Below the pieces are notes generated by a model, which had not been told where the DNA came from, ran no database searches, and saw only the letters and a program-made list of their open reading frames with translations. Of a stretch of DNA of 64,000 bases, positions 53,837 to 62,046 are shown in pieces. Origin of the DNA: Streptomyces sp. CCM_MD2014. GTDB taxonomy: Bacteria; Actinomycetota; Actinomycetes; Streptomycetales; Streptomycetaceae. How positions within the stretch are numbered: position 1 is the first letter of the stretch; each line of letters opens with the position of its first letter. The position numbers and the translations under genes are program-made. Location: assembly GCF_000772045.1 (NCBI RefSeq), contig NZ_CP009754.1, forward strand, positions 6,138,001 to 6,202,000. Direction: 5' to 3'.

Positions 53837-54508
53837 TCAGGCCAGCACGCGGGCCAGCGCGAACCCGTCGTACCCCTTGACGCCGACTGTCTGGACGGCG
53901 GTGCCGCTGAGCCGCGGATGGCTGCCGATCAGCTCGATGGCGGCGCGGGTGCCGCGCACGTCGTCGGCGGTGTCTGCGGCGTCGGCCACCCGGCCGCCGC
54001 GGACCACGTTGTCGATGACGATCAGGCTGCCGGTGCTGGTGAGCTTGAGGGCCCACTCGAGGTAGTGCGGGTTGTTGCCCTTGTCCGCGTCGATGAAGAC
54101 CAGGTCGAAGGGCGGCGGGTTCTCGTCGGCGAGCTTCGGCAGGGATTCCAGGGCGGGGCCCACGCGCACGTCGACGAGGGCGTCGAGGCCGGCGCGGGCG
54201 ATGTTGCGGACGGCGACCTCGGCGTGCCGGGCGCTGTACTCCAGGGTGACCAGACGGCCGTCGGCGGGCAGGGCGCGGGCCAGCCAGATGGTGCTGTAGC
54301 CGCCGAGGGTGCCGATCTCCAGCACGGTGCGGGCGCCCTGGATCTGGGCGAGAAGATGCAGGAGCTTGCCCTGGTTGGCGGCGACGTTCACCGGGGGCAG
54401 CCCGGCGGCGTCGCTCTCCCTGCGGGCGGCCGCCAGGGCGTCGTCGTCCGGTGCCAGGTGGGTGATGAAGTAGGTGTCGACGTCGTCCCAGAGCTGCGAC
54501 TCGCTCAT
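53837..54508 (-). CDS. Class I SAM-dependent O-methyltransferase (CCoAMT-like)
   Basis: 223 residues, methyltransferase fold: GARTVLEIGTLGGYSTIWLA (SAM loop), VTLEYSARHAEVAVRNI, FDLVFIDADKGNNPHYLEWA (catalytic metal Asp) and LIVIDNVVRGGRV. The family methylates catechols or caffeoyl-CoA, or small phenolics in Streptomyces. ATG 54508 has GGGAGGG seven bases upstream. Shares a short convergent gap with the FHA gene. The substrate is unknown. Confidence 0.9.
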   Translation of the reverse strand: MSESQLWDDVDTYFITHLAPDDDALAAARRESDAAGLPPVNVAANQGKLLHLLAQIQGARTVLEIGTLGGYSTIWLARALPADGRLVTLEYSARHAEVAVRNIARAGLDALVDVRVGPALESLPKLADENPPPFDLVFIDADKGNNPHYLEWALKLTSTGSLIVIDNVVRGGRVADAADTADDVRGTRAAIELIGSHPRLSGTAVQTVGVKGYDGFALARVLA

Positions 54509-54603
54509 CCGGGCCCTCCCGTGTGCGTCGTTGACTTCTCCAGGTGGAACTGCCGAGCAGAACTGCCGAGCGGAACTGTGAGTGGAGCCGCCGAGCAGGC
54601 GCG

Positions 54604-55176
54604 CTAGGCAGACGCGCCGACGATACCCGGGTGATCGCCGGTGCGCGGGTGCTCGGCGCCCACCGTGAGCCGGAAGAGCTGGCGGGAGCCGCCCTCGGGG
54701 CCCGGGGCGACCGTTTCGGCGGGAGTGAAGCCGAGGCGCTCGTAGAAGACGCGCGCACCGCTGGCGGAGGCACCGGGGTGGTCGGCCCCGAAGGTGACCA
54801 CCTCGACGTCGGCCGGGCCCCGTACCCACCTGCGCATCGCGTCCCGCATGAGCGCTCGGCCCACGCCGCCGGTACGGGCCTGCTGCGACACGACCAGCCA
54901 GTGGACATGGTGGACCGGAGCCGTGGGGCCGGTGTCCGGCCCGAACAGGAGCCCGCCGAGCAGGGGCGTGCCAGCCTCCGGGTCCGGGTCCGGGGCCGGG
55001 CCCTCCGGGCCGGGGTCCGAGGGGACGGCGACGAGGGCCGCCCTGCGGCGGATGTGCTCGTGCACCGCCTCGTGGAACCCGGCGTCCTCGACCATCGGCC
55101 CGAACCAGTCCTCGACCTGGGCCGCCAGGCGGAGGAAACCGGGAAAGTCGCGCTCCTGCGCGAGTCTGACCAACAT
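54604..55176 (-). CDS. GNAT family N-acetyltransferase
   Basis: 190 residues. LVRLAQERDFPGFLRLAAQV start, WLVVSQQARTGGVGRALMRDAMRRW as the acetyl-CoA loop, ASASGARVFYERLGFTPAET as last helix and strand. The middle has a Pro/Gly/Asp-rich insert (DPGPEGPAPDPDPEAGTP). ATG 55176 comes six bases after a CAGAAT box, another possible leaderless start. It reads away from the ProP-like transporter, whose stop lies 20 bases upstream on the same strand. Confidence 0.82.
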   Translation of the reverse strand: MLVRLAQERDFPGFLRLAAQVEDWFGPMVEDAGFHEAVHEHIRRRAALVAVPSDPGPEGPAPDPDPEAGTPLLGGLLFGPDTGPTAPVHHVHWLVVSQQARTGGVGRALMRDAMRRWVRGPADVEVVTFGADHPGASASGARVFYERLGFTPAETVAPGPEGGSRQLFRLTVGAEHPRTGDHPGIVGASA

Positions 55177-55196
55177 CCCGGCATTCTGACAGAGCC

Positions 55197-56591
55197 TCAG
55201 CGGTCCTCCACCGCAGGTGCCGAGCCCGGCAGCGGGCGCCCCGCCGACTCCGTCATGAACCACACCGCCACGCCGCCGACCACGGCCGCGGCCATCATGT
55301 AGTACGCGGGCATCATCATGTTGCCCGTCGCCCCGATCAGCGCCGTCACCACCAGCGGCGTCGTCCCGCCGAACAGGGACACCGAGACGTTGAAGCCGAT
55401 CGACAGCGAGCCGTAGCGCACCCGTGTCGGGAACAGCGCGGGCAGCGCCGACGGCATCGATGCCGTGAAGCAGACCAGCAGCAGGCCCAGCGCGCCCATG
55501 CCCAGGGCCACCGCGAGCAGGCTGCCCTCGCGGATCAGCAGCAGCGCCGGGACGGACAGCAGCAGGAAGCCCGCGCAGCCCGCCGCGATCACCGGCCGCC
55601 GCCCGACCCGGTCGGTCAGCGCGCCCGCGAACGGCTGGACGACCATCATCAGCGCCATCACGCCCAGCACCACGAGCAGCCCGTGCGTCTCGTCGTACTT
55701 CAGCTCGCTGGTCAGGTAGCTCGGCATGTACGACAGCAGCATGTAGTCGGTGACGTTGAAGACCAGCACCAGGCCGACGCAGAGCAGCAGCGCCCGCCAC
55801 TGACCGGTGACCATCTCGCGCAGCGGCACCTTCACCCGCGCCGTCTCCGCCTTCTCCACCTCGGCCGCGAACGCGGGGGTCTCCTCCAGGCGCATCCGCA
55901 GGTACAGGCCGACGATGCCCATCGGGCCCGCGATCAGGAACGGGATGCGCCAGCCCCAGGACGTCAGGTCGCCGTCCGACAGCAGTGCCGTCATCAGCGT
56001 CACCAGACCGGCGCCGCCGATGTACCCGGCGAGCGTGCCGAACTCCAGCCAGCTCCCCAGGAAGCCGCGCCGCTTGTCCGGCGCGTACTCGGCGATGAAG
56101 GTGGACGCGCCCGCGTACTCACCGCCGGTGGAGAAGCCCTGCACCAGCCGCGCGGCCAGCAGCAGCACCGGCGCCCAGACGCCGATCGTCGCGTACGACG
56201 GGATCAGCCCGATGGCGAACGTGCCCGCCGCCATCATGATCATCGTCACGGCGAGCACCTTCTGCCGCCCGACCCGGTCCCCGAGCGGACCGAAGACCAT
56301 GCCGCCCAGCGGCCGCACCAGGAACGCCGCCGCGAAGGCGCCGAAGGTGGAGAGCAACTGCGCGGTCGGGTTGCCCGACGGGAAGAAGACCTTGCCCAGC
56401 GTCACGGCGATGTAGCTGTAGACGCCGAAGTCGAACCACTCCATCGCGTTGCCCAGCGCCGCCGCCTTGACGGCACGCCGGACGAGCGCGGGATCGGTGG
56501 CGGTGGGCGCGCCCGCGGTGCGCGGGACGGGTGCGGGGGCCGTGCGGGACGGGGTACGGGACGACGGAGCGGCAACGGGGGCGGCCGACAA
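55197..56591 (-). CDS. MFS transporter, metabolite:H+ symporter family (ProP-like)
   Basis: 464 residues from TTG 56591 (start uncertain; frame stays open to 56693). Twelve membrane segments. MHS-family features: GNAMEWFDFGVYSYIAVTLG at the first helix, RPLGGMVFGPLGDRVGRQKV, RLVQGFSTGGEYAGASTFIAE and RVRYGSLSIGFNVSVSLFGG. Members take up proline, betaine, dicarboxylates or similar with protons. No osmotic-regulation tail (coiled coil) is present at the C-terminus. Confidence 0.87.
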   Translation of the reverse strand: MSAAPVAAPSSRTPSRTAPAPVPRTAGAPTATDPALVRRAVKAAALGNAMEWFDFGVYSYIAVTLGKVFFPSGNPTAQLLSTFGAFAAAFLVRPLGGMVFGPLGDRVGRQKVLAVTMIMMAAGTFAIGLIPSYATIGVWAPVLLLAARLVQGFSTGGEYAGASTFIAEYAPDKRRGFLGSWLEFGTLAGYIGGAGLVTLMTALLSDGDLTSWGWRIPFLIAGPMGIVGLYLRMRLEETPAFAAEVEKAETARVKVPLREMVTGQWRALLLCVGLVLVFNVTDYMLLSYMPSYLTSELKYDETHGLLVVLGVMALMMVVQPFAGALTDRVGRRPVIAAGCAGFLLLSVPALLLIREGSLLAVALGMGALGLLLVCFTASMPSALPALFPTRVRYGSLSIGFNVSVSLFGGTTPLVVTALIGATGNMMMPAYYMMAAAVVGGVAVWFMTESAGRPLPGSAPAVEDR

Positions 56592-57025
56592 AACTACGCT
56601 CGCCTGCTTTCGACGGGGACAGGGACAAAGGCGCGGGGAACGCCGGGACCCGTACGGCGGCGCTGTCGCCGGGCCGGAAAGAGCCCGAGGCACTCGGCCA
56701 CGGGCAGAAAAGCGACCATAGGCGCTGAAGCGCCGCTTACGCCCGGTATGCTTTTCGTTGCACTGTGCACCGAAATGGCGTACGCGCAGGAGACATGCGC
56801 GCGCCGCGCGCCGTTCCCTCGTACGCGAGCTGTGATCCTTCTCGCTCCCGGGAATCGCCCCGAGTCGAAAAGCGGGCGGCTGTCAGGTTGAGTGGGGGGT
56901 GCCCGCGTCTTCCACCGGGGGTGGTGCGAGCCTCATAGGGTTCGCAGGGACGACACACGGCGTGCACGAGGGCGGCACGTACGGTACGTACGGACGGTAC
57001 GAACGGGGCGGGAGGCCGACGAGGC
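56592..57025. other. Divergent intergenic region (ProP-like / GT87-PAP2)
   Basis: 434 bases with divergent promoters. TGCACTGTGCA (56759-56769) is an 11-bp palindrome. GTACG-rich repeats (about 56978-57002: several GTACGGTACG units) precede the GT87-PAP2 start. GGCGCT/AGCGCC at 56720-56733 can form a short hairpin. No supported gene. Confidence 0.45.
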
Positions 57026-59179
57026 GTGGCGAATGCGGAGCACAGTGGGCGACCGGCGGAGTCCTTCGGAGCCACGGCCGTCGACGCGACCAGAGCACGG
57101 CTGCGCCTCGCACGCCTGGCCCTGTGGCTGATCGCCGCCGTCCTGGCCGTACGCCAGGTGGCCGCGGTCCTCGGCACCCCGCGCGGGGAACGGCTGACGG
57201 ACCTGGAGACCTGGGTCGGCGAGCACGGCGTCCTGCACGTGGAGGGGTCGCTGTACGACTCCACGCAGTTCACCGGGACGCCGTTCGTCGGCCTCGTCCT
57301 CAAACCCTTCACCCGCGCCGCCGAGCAGGCCCTCGGCTGGGGCTGGACCTTCGGCTCCCTGCTGCTGGTCGTCGCCCTCGGCCTGGTCGCCGCCCGTGCC
57401 CTGCCCCAGCCCGTCGGACGCCGTACGGCGCTGCTGGGGGCGCCGGTCGCCATCAGCCTGCTGATGCTGTCCCTGCCGGTGCGCAACGCCTTCTGGCTCG
57501 GCCAGACCAGCATCATCCCGGTCCTCCTCGTCCTGCTCGGCTGCTTCGCCGTGCGGGGGGCCCAGGGCGACCGGCTGGGCGGCGTGCTCATCGGTGTCGC
57601 CGCCGCCTTCCAGCCGACCGTCCTCCTCTTCGTCCCCCTGCTGTGGTTCACCGACCGCAGACGCGCCGCCGTGTCCACCGGGATCACGTTCGTCGTCTGC
57701 ACCGCCGTCGCCTGGGCGGCCATGGCGCAGGACTCCTACACGTACTGGGTGCACCACATGGCCGGCGTCGGCCTGGGCGGCGAGGCCGACGACCTCGCCA
57801 ACCAGTCGCTGCACGGCGTCCTGCTCCGCCTCGGCCTGAACGGCCCCCTGGAGATCGCCCTCTTCCTCCTGCTCGGCGCCGCCGTCGCCGTCCTCGCCCT
57901 GCGCCGCGCCGTGCGCTACGCCCGTGACGGCCAACTGCTGCTCGCGGTCGCCGTCACCGGCTGCGCGGCCGTCGTCGTCTCGCCGGCCACCTGGCAGCAC
58001 CAGCTGCTGTGGGTGCTGCCCGCGGTCGTCGGCCGGGTCGGCAAACGGGCCTCCGACCGGTACGTGTGGCCGGTCGCCGTCGTCCTGGTGATGACGCTGC
58101 CCGCGAAGATGATGCTGCCGAACATGGAGGCGCTGTACCCGCTGCGCGACAACGTCGTGCTGCTCGCCGCGCTGGCCGCCGCCGTCGCCGTGCCCTTCCT
58201 GCCGCGCACGTCGCCCTACTTCGAGAACCCGGTCCCGACCGCCTACGCGCCGCCGGTCCCGACCCGCTTCAAGCACGTCCCGCTGCTGCCCTTCCTGCGC
58301 CGGGTCCTCACCCGGCCCAACCTCCTCCTCGAACTGCTCCTCATCCGGGTCACCTACGCCGCCTACTCCCAGGTCCGCCTCGCGGCGACCGGCGGCAGCA
58401 ACTCGGCGGGCCGGGCGCGCGCCGAGGAGCACGGCACGCAGATCCTCGACCTCGAGCGCTTCCTGCACATCGACATCGAGCACACGATCAACCACGCGGT
58501 CGTCGGTGTCGGCTGGCTGCGGGACTTCTTCGACTTCTACTACACGTCGTTCCACTTCGTCGTCCCGCTGACCGTCCTCGGCGTCCTGTACTGGCGCCGC
58601 CCGGTCGACTACCGCTGGGCGCGAGCCTCCCTCGGCTTCGCCACGCTGCTGGCCCTGGTCGGCTTCTGGCTCTACCCGCTGGCCCCGCCGCGGCTGATGC
58701 CGGGCCTCGGCATCATCGACACGGTGCACGGCGTCCAGGACTTCTCCAAGCCGGACTACGGCACGCTGACCCACCTCACCAACCAGTACGCGGCGATGCC
58801 CTCGCTGCACTTCGGCTGGTCGCTGTGGTGCGGGGTGGTGATCGCGGTCATCGCGCCGAGGATGTGGATGAAGGCCCTGGGCCTGCTCCACCCGCTGTTC
58901 ACCGTCTCCGCGATCGTGGCGACCGGCAACCACTGGGTCCTGGACGCGGTGGGCGGCGCGGCCGTGGTGGCGGCGGGCTTCGGACTGACGTACTGGTTCC
59001 AGGGCCCGCGGGCCAGAACGGCGGTGCCGGCGGCGGCCGCCTCCCGGCCGCAGCCCGCGCAGGCGCACGCGCCGGAGCCAGAGCCCGAGCCCGCCCCGGA
59101 GTCCGGGCCCGGGCCCGGGCCCGAGTCCGGGGTCAGCAGTGATCCCCCGACCCCGGTGAAGAACCGTACCGAGAGCTGA
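57026..59179 (+). CDS. Polytopic fusion: GT87-type glycosyltransferase and PAP2-like phosphatase
   Basis: 717 residues. The first 400 residues are a polytopic GT87-like (DUF2029) domain: about nine helices, LTDLETWVGEHGVLHVEG after the first (acidic site of GT-C enzymes), and NAFWLGQTSIIPVLLV. The second part (about 430-660) is a PAP2_3-type domain: SLHFGWSLW following PAMPS (PSxH) and ATGNHWVLDAVGG (HxxxD). A PEPEPEP/GPGPGP-rich tail ends it. It could transfer a polyprenyl-phosphate sugar and hydrolyse or exchange a phospholipid headgroup. GTG 57026 has GGGAGG upstream. Overlaps the convergent gene by 47 bases. Confidence 0.82.
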   Translation: MANAEHSGRPAESFGATAVDATRARLRLARLALWLIAAVLAVRQVAAVLGTPRGERLTDLETWVGEHGVLHVEGSLYDSTQFTGTPFVGLVLKPFTRAAEQALGWGWTFGSLLLVVALGLVAARALPQPVGRRTALLGAPVAISLLMLSLPVRNAFWLGQTSIIPVLLVLLGCFAVRGAQGDRLGGVLIGVAAAFQPTVLLFVPLLWFTDRRRAAVSTGITFVVCTAVAWAAMAQDSYTYWVHHMAGVGLGGEADDLANQSLHGVLLRLGLNGPLEIALFLLLGAAVAVLALRRAVRYARDGQLLLAVAVTGCAAVVVSPATWQHQLLWVLPAVVGRVGKRASDRYVWPVAVVLVMTLPAKMMLPNMEALYPLRDNVVLLAALAAAVAVPFLPRTSPYFENPVPTAYAPPVPTRFKHVPLLPFLRRVLTRPNLLLELLLIRVTYAAYSQVRLAATGGSNSAGRARAEEHGTQILDLERFLHIDIEHTINHAVVGVGWLRDFFDFYYTSFHFVVPLTVLGVLYWRRPVDYRWARASLGFATLLALVGFWLYPLAPPRLMPGLGIIDTVHGVQDFSKPDYGTLTHLTNQYAAMPSLHFGWSLWCGVVIAVIAPRMWMKALGLLHPLFTVSAIVATGNHWVLDAVGGAAVVAAGFGLTYWFQGPRARTAVPAAAASRPQPAQAHAPEPEPEPAPESGPGPGPESGVSSDPPTPVKNRTES

Positions 59180-60788
59180 TCCGGTACTCGCCGGGCGCCT
59201 CGACCGTCAGCCGGGTGAACTCGCCGTCCTGCGTGAGACACCCGCCGTCGCTGCGCAGCCACGGCGACCAGGCGACCCGCACGGTCACCGCGCCGGGCCG
59301 CGCCACCCGCAGCACCAGGTCGGCGGGGCCGGTGGACACGACGGTGCCGGGCGCGGAGACGAGCGGTACGGCGTCCCGCACCCGGTAGACCTGCCAGTGC
59401 GCGTCGCGCCACACGGGCTCCAGCCACTCGGGCCGCAGCTCCGGGTCGCGGACCAGCTTCGCCTCGGCCCGCGCCGGGCCGTCCGGTCTGCCGAGCGGGG
59501 CGACGACGAAGCCGACCGCCCAGCGGTCCAGCCACTCCCGGTAGGTGGCGGCGGAGAAGGTGCCGTCGTAGAAGAGACGTCCGCGTTCCACGTCGAGCTG
59601 CCGGTTCCAGCCGCGGGCGAGGTTCACGTGCGGGGCGAGCAGGGTGGCCTCGCGGTGATTGCGGGCGGGCACCACCTCCACCCGCGTCCGGTCGGCACCG
59701 AGCCCCTCCAGCGCGGCCACGACACCCTCCGTCTCCGCGGCCCAGGCCGGCACCACGGTGGACACCTTCAGGTCGTCGACGGTCTTCTTCCCCACCCACC
59801 CGGACGAGTAGACGACCGCGACGGCCAACAGGCCCGACACCAGCCGCCGCCCCCGGGCCGCGGTCGCCGCGGAGGGGGCGGAGAGCAGCGCCGCCAGCAG
59901 CACGGCGGGCGCGAACAGCTCCGCGAACCGCTCGACGTTCGTGCCGACCGGCGAGGCGATCAGATACGTCAGCACGGTCCCGAGCGCGTAGACGGCCCCG
60001 CTCCACCGGGCCACCCGCCAGGTACGCGGGGCCAGCACGGTGACGGCGAGGCCGAGCACGACCGGCGGCCAGATGCGGCCGGCCGGCATGGGCTGCTCCC
60101 CGGTGAAGGGGAAGAACAGGGTCGTCAGCCCGACGACGGCGGCCGGGGGTATGAGCAGCACGAGGGCGCGTCCCCAGTCCCGTACGAGCAGGAACGCGGC
60201 CCCGACCACGGCCAGGAACAGCCCGGCGACCGGCGAGGCCGTCGTCGCCAGCGCCGCGTACCCGGTGGCGAGCCACAGCCGCCGCTCCCGCACCAGCGGC
60301 ACGCAGGCCGCCAGCGCGAGGGCGACACCGAGCGCGAAGGTGGCCCGGCCCGAGGCCACGTCGCACCACAGCGCGAGCGAGGCGAGCAGCGCGGGCCACA
60401 CGGGGCGGCGCACGCCGCTTCGCACCAGCAGCACCGCCGCGAGCCAGGAGGCGGCGAGCCCGGACACCACCGCGACGGTGCGCACGCCGACCAGCGCCAT
60501 CAAGTACGGCGACACGACGCTGTAGTTGACGGTGTGCATCCCGCCGTACCAGAACAGCCCGTACGCCGAACCCCCGTGGTGGGAGGCGAAGTCGGCCCAC
60601 GCCTCCTGCGCGGCGAGGTCTCCGCCGCCCGTGGCGAGAAACGCCCACCACACCGCGTACAGCGGAATGGTGGGCAGGGTCGCGAGCAGCGGCACGCGAT
60701 GCCGGCGCCCGAAGGCGCGCAGTGCGTTACCCGGACGTCTGTCCTGGCGCTGTTCGGCCCGGGGGACGGTGAGTTCGGCAGGGGCCAC
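59133..60788 (-). CDS. Polytopic membrane protein (GT-C-like)
   Basis: 551 residues with about 10-12 membrane helices in the first 370 residues (TLPTIPLYAVWWAFLATGGG, RTVAVVSGLAASWLAAVLLV, WPALLASLALWCDVASG). The external loop after helix 1 (QEAWADFASHHGG) contains acidic residues as in GT-C glycosyltransferases. The last 170 residues are a soluble globular domain (VVPARNHREATLLAPHVNLA, WLEPVWRDAHWQVYRV). No confident family assignment. The 3' end overlaps the GT87-PAP2 gene by 47 bases, so the two are convergent neighbours and may act in related envelope glycan work (inference). Confidence 0.72.
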   Translation of the reverse strand: MAPAELTVPRAEQRQDRRPGNALRAFGRRHRVPLLATLPTIPLYAVWWAFLATGGGDLAAQEAWADFASHHGGSAYGLFWYGGMHTVNYSVVSPYLMALVGVRTVAVVSGLAASWLAAVLLVRSGVRRPVWPALLASLALWCDVASGRATFALGVALALAACVPLVRERRLWLATGYAALATTASPVAGLFLAVVGAAFLLVRDWGRALVLLIPPAAVVGLTTLFFPFTGEQPMPAGRIWPPVVLGLAVTVLAPRTWRVARWSGAVYALGTVLTYLIASPVGTNVERFAELFAPAVLLAALLSAPSAATAARGRRLVSGLLAVAVVYSSGWVGKKTVDDLKVSTVVPAWAAETEGVVAALEGLGADRTRVEVVPARNHREATLLAPHVNLARGWNRQLDVERGRLFYDGTFSAATYREWLDRWAVGFVVAPLGRPDGPARAEAKLVRDPELRPEWLEPVWRDAHWQVYRVRDAVPLVSAPGTVVSTGPADLVLRVARPGAVTVRVAWSPWLRSDGGCLTQDGEFTRLTVEAPGEYRISSRYGSSPGSGDHC

Positions 60789-60899
60789 GGTCGGGGTTTC
60801 CGTTCGAGGTCATCGGGCGTGCCCGGTGTGGACACACGTGCGAAGACGATAAATCGAACAGAAACGTTGGCCCGGACCGGGTCCGGCTCCCGTTCCGGC

Positions 60900-61589
60900 T
60901 CAGACGGTGCCGGAGCCGGCCCCCTTGCCGGGGGTCCAGTCCCATTCCACGATCTTCTCGGCCAGCTTCGGCAGCCTGTCGTCACCCGGCTTGACGTCGA
61001 TGTAGAACAGCGCCTCGTCCGGGTGCTTGTCGTCGCCGCCCCAGCGGACCACACTGCCGCACTCCGCGAGGATGTCCCGGATCGCCGTCAACTGCTGCGG
61101 GAAGAAGCCGCCCCGCACTCCCGACGGGTAGGAACCGGGCCGGATCTGGACCGCCGTACCGGACGCCTGGTTCGACTCGGCCATGCCCTTGCGGACCGTG
61201 GAGGGTTGGCGCCAGCCCGTCACGTCGCCGCGGCGCAGTTCCTCGACCTCGTAGTGGAAGCGGCGGATCACATGGACCAGCACGGTCTCGACGTCGCCCA
61301 TGCGCACCTGGACGCCGTCGACCGGAAGGCCCGGTACGGGTCTGGTGTAGACGTGCCCGTGGTGGTCCGCGGTCTTCTCCATCTCCCATCCGTTGAGGGA
61401 CGGGACGCCGCTCAGGACGCGCTTGTTGCGTTCCTGCGCCTTGCGCACCGACTCGCGGAGCTTGTCGGGCTCCGGGCCGGCCGGCTGCGCGAGGGCGGGG
61501 GAGGACAGCATCTGGGAGCCGACGACGGTCCCGGCGGCCAGGAAGGCGGCACGGCGCAGGACGTGGCGGCGGGACAGGGGGGTGGTCAC
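60900..61589 (-). CDS. Tat-exported M15-like protein lacking zinc ligands
   Basis: 229 residues. Twin-arginine signal: SRRHVLRRAAFLAAGTVVG then ALAQ. The body follows the peptidase M15 (D-Ala-D-Ala carboxypeptidase) layout: SNQASGTAVQIRPG where SxHxxGxAxD is expected, and VRWGGDDKHPDEALFYIDV where RWGGD...D..HFxI is expected. The His, Asp and His zinc ligands are thus Gln, Gln and Leu, so a catalytic peptidase is unlikely; a binding protein for peptidoglycan is possible. Its GTG start overlaps the previous stop by four bases. Confidence 0.72.
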   Translation of the reverse strand: MTTPLSRRHVLRRAAFLAAGTVVGSQMLSSPALAQPAGPEPDKLRESVRKAQERNKRVLSGVPSLNGWEMEKTADHHGHVYTRPVPGLPVDGVQVRMGDVETVLVHVIRRFHYEVEELRRGDVTGWRQPSTVRKGMAESNQASGTAVQIRPGSYPSGVRGGFFPQQLTAIRDILAECGSVVRWGGDDKHPDEALFYIDVKPGDDRLPKLAEKIVEWDWTPGKGAGSGTV

Positions 61590-62032
61590 GTGTGGGTGCC
61601 CTTCTTGTGGTGTGCGATGACGAGCCAGGTCAGGACGAGCGCGCAGATGCCGAGCAGCAGGGTCGCCGGGTTGAGGTAGGACGGGACGACCGCCTCGGTC
61701 ACCCGGCCGTCACCGGTGCGGCAGCCGAAGTGCAGCGGCACGAAGGTCGGTTCGTAGCCGGTGACCCTGCCGTCGACGGCCTTCGCACAGGCCTCGGCCT
61801 GGGCGTGGTCGTCGAAGAAGAACAGGTGGAGCAGCCCCCAGGTGTACATCCCGACCGCCGCGTCCCAGGCCAGTACGGCCGCCGGACCGAGGAGGGTCGT
61901 GCCGTTCCGGCGGGCCCGCACCAGGCCGGTGACCGCGCGGACCGTGAGCCACACCACGGCGACGAGACCGGCCAGCAGCAACAGCAGCAGGACGGCACCC
62001 TCGTGCTCGGCGTAGGGCTGGTCGCCTGACAT
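61586..62032 (-). CDS. Small membrane protein of the right-end operon
   Basis: 148 residues, no recognised family. Three membrane segments (VLLLLLLAGLVAVVWLTVRA, AVLAWDAAVGMYTWGLLHLF, LLLGICALVLTWLVIAHH). An external loop has two or three Cys (AEACAKAVDGRVTGYEP, VPLHFGCRTGDG), so a disulfide is likely. ATG 62032 lies 14 bases after the DUF1906 gene; its stop overlaps the M15-like gene start. Function unknown. Confidence 0.72.
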   Translation of the reverse strand: MSGDQPYAEHEGAVLLLLLLAGLVAVVWLTVRAVTGLVRARRNGTTLLGPAAVLAWDAAVGMYTWGLLHLFFFDDHAQAEACAKAVDGRVTGYEPTFVPLHFGCRTGDGRVTEAVVPSYLNPATLLLGICALVLTWLVIAHHKKGTHT

Positions 62033-62046
62033 GTGCCGTACTCCTG

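Noticed and set aside
56759..56769. TGCACTGTGCA as a definite operator
   Set aside because: Too short and without a neighbouring regulator; mentioned only within the intergenic entry.
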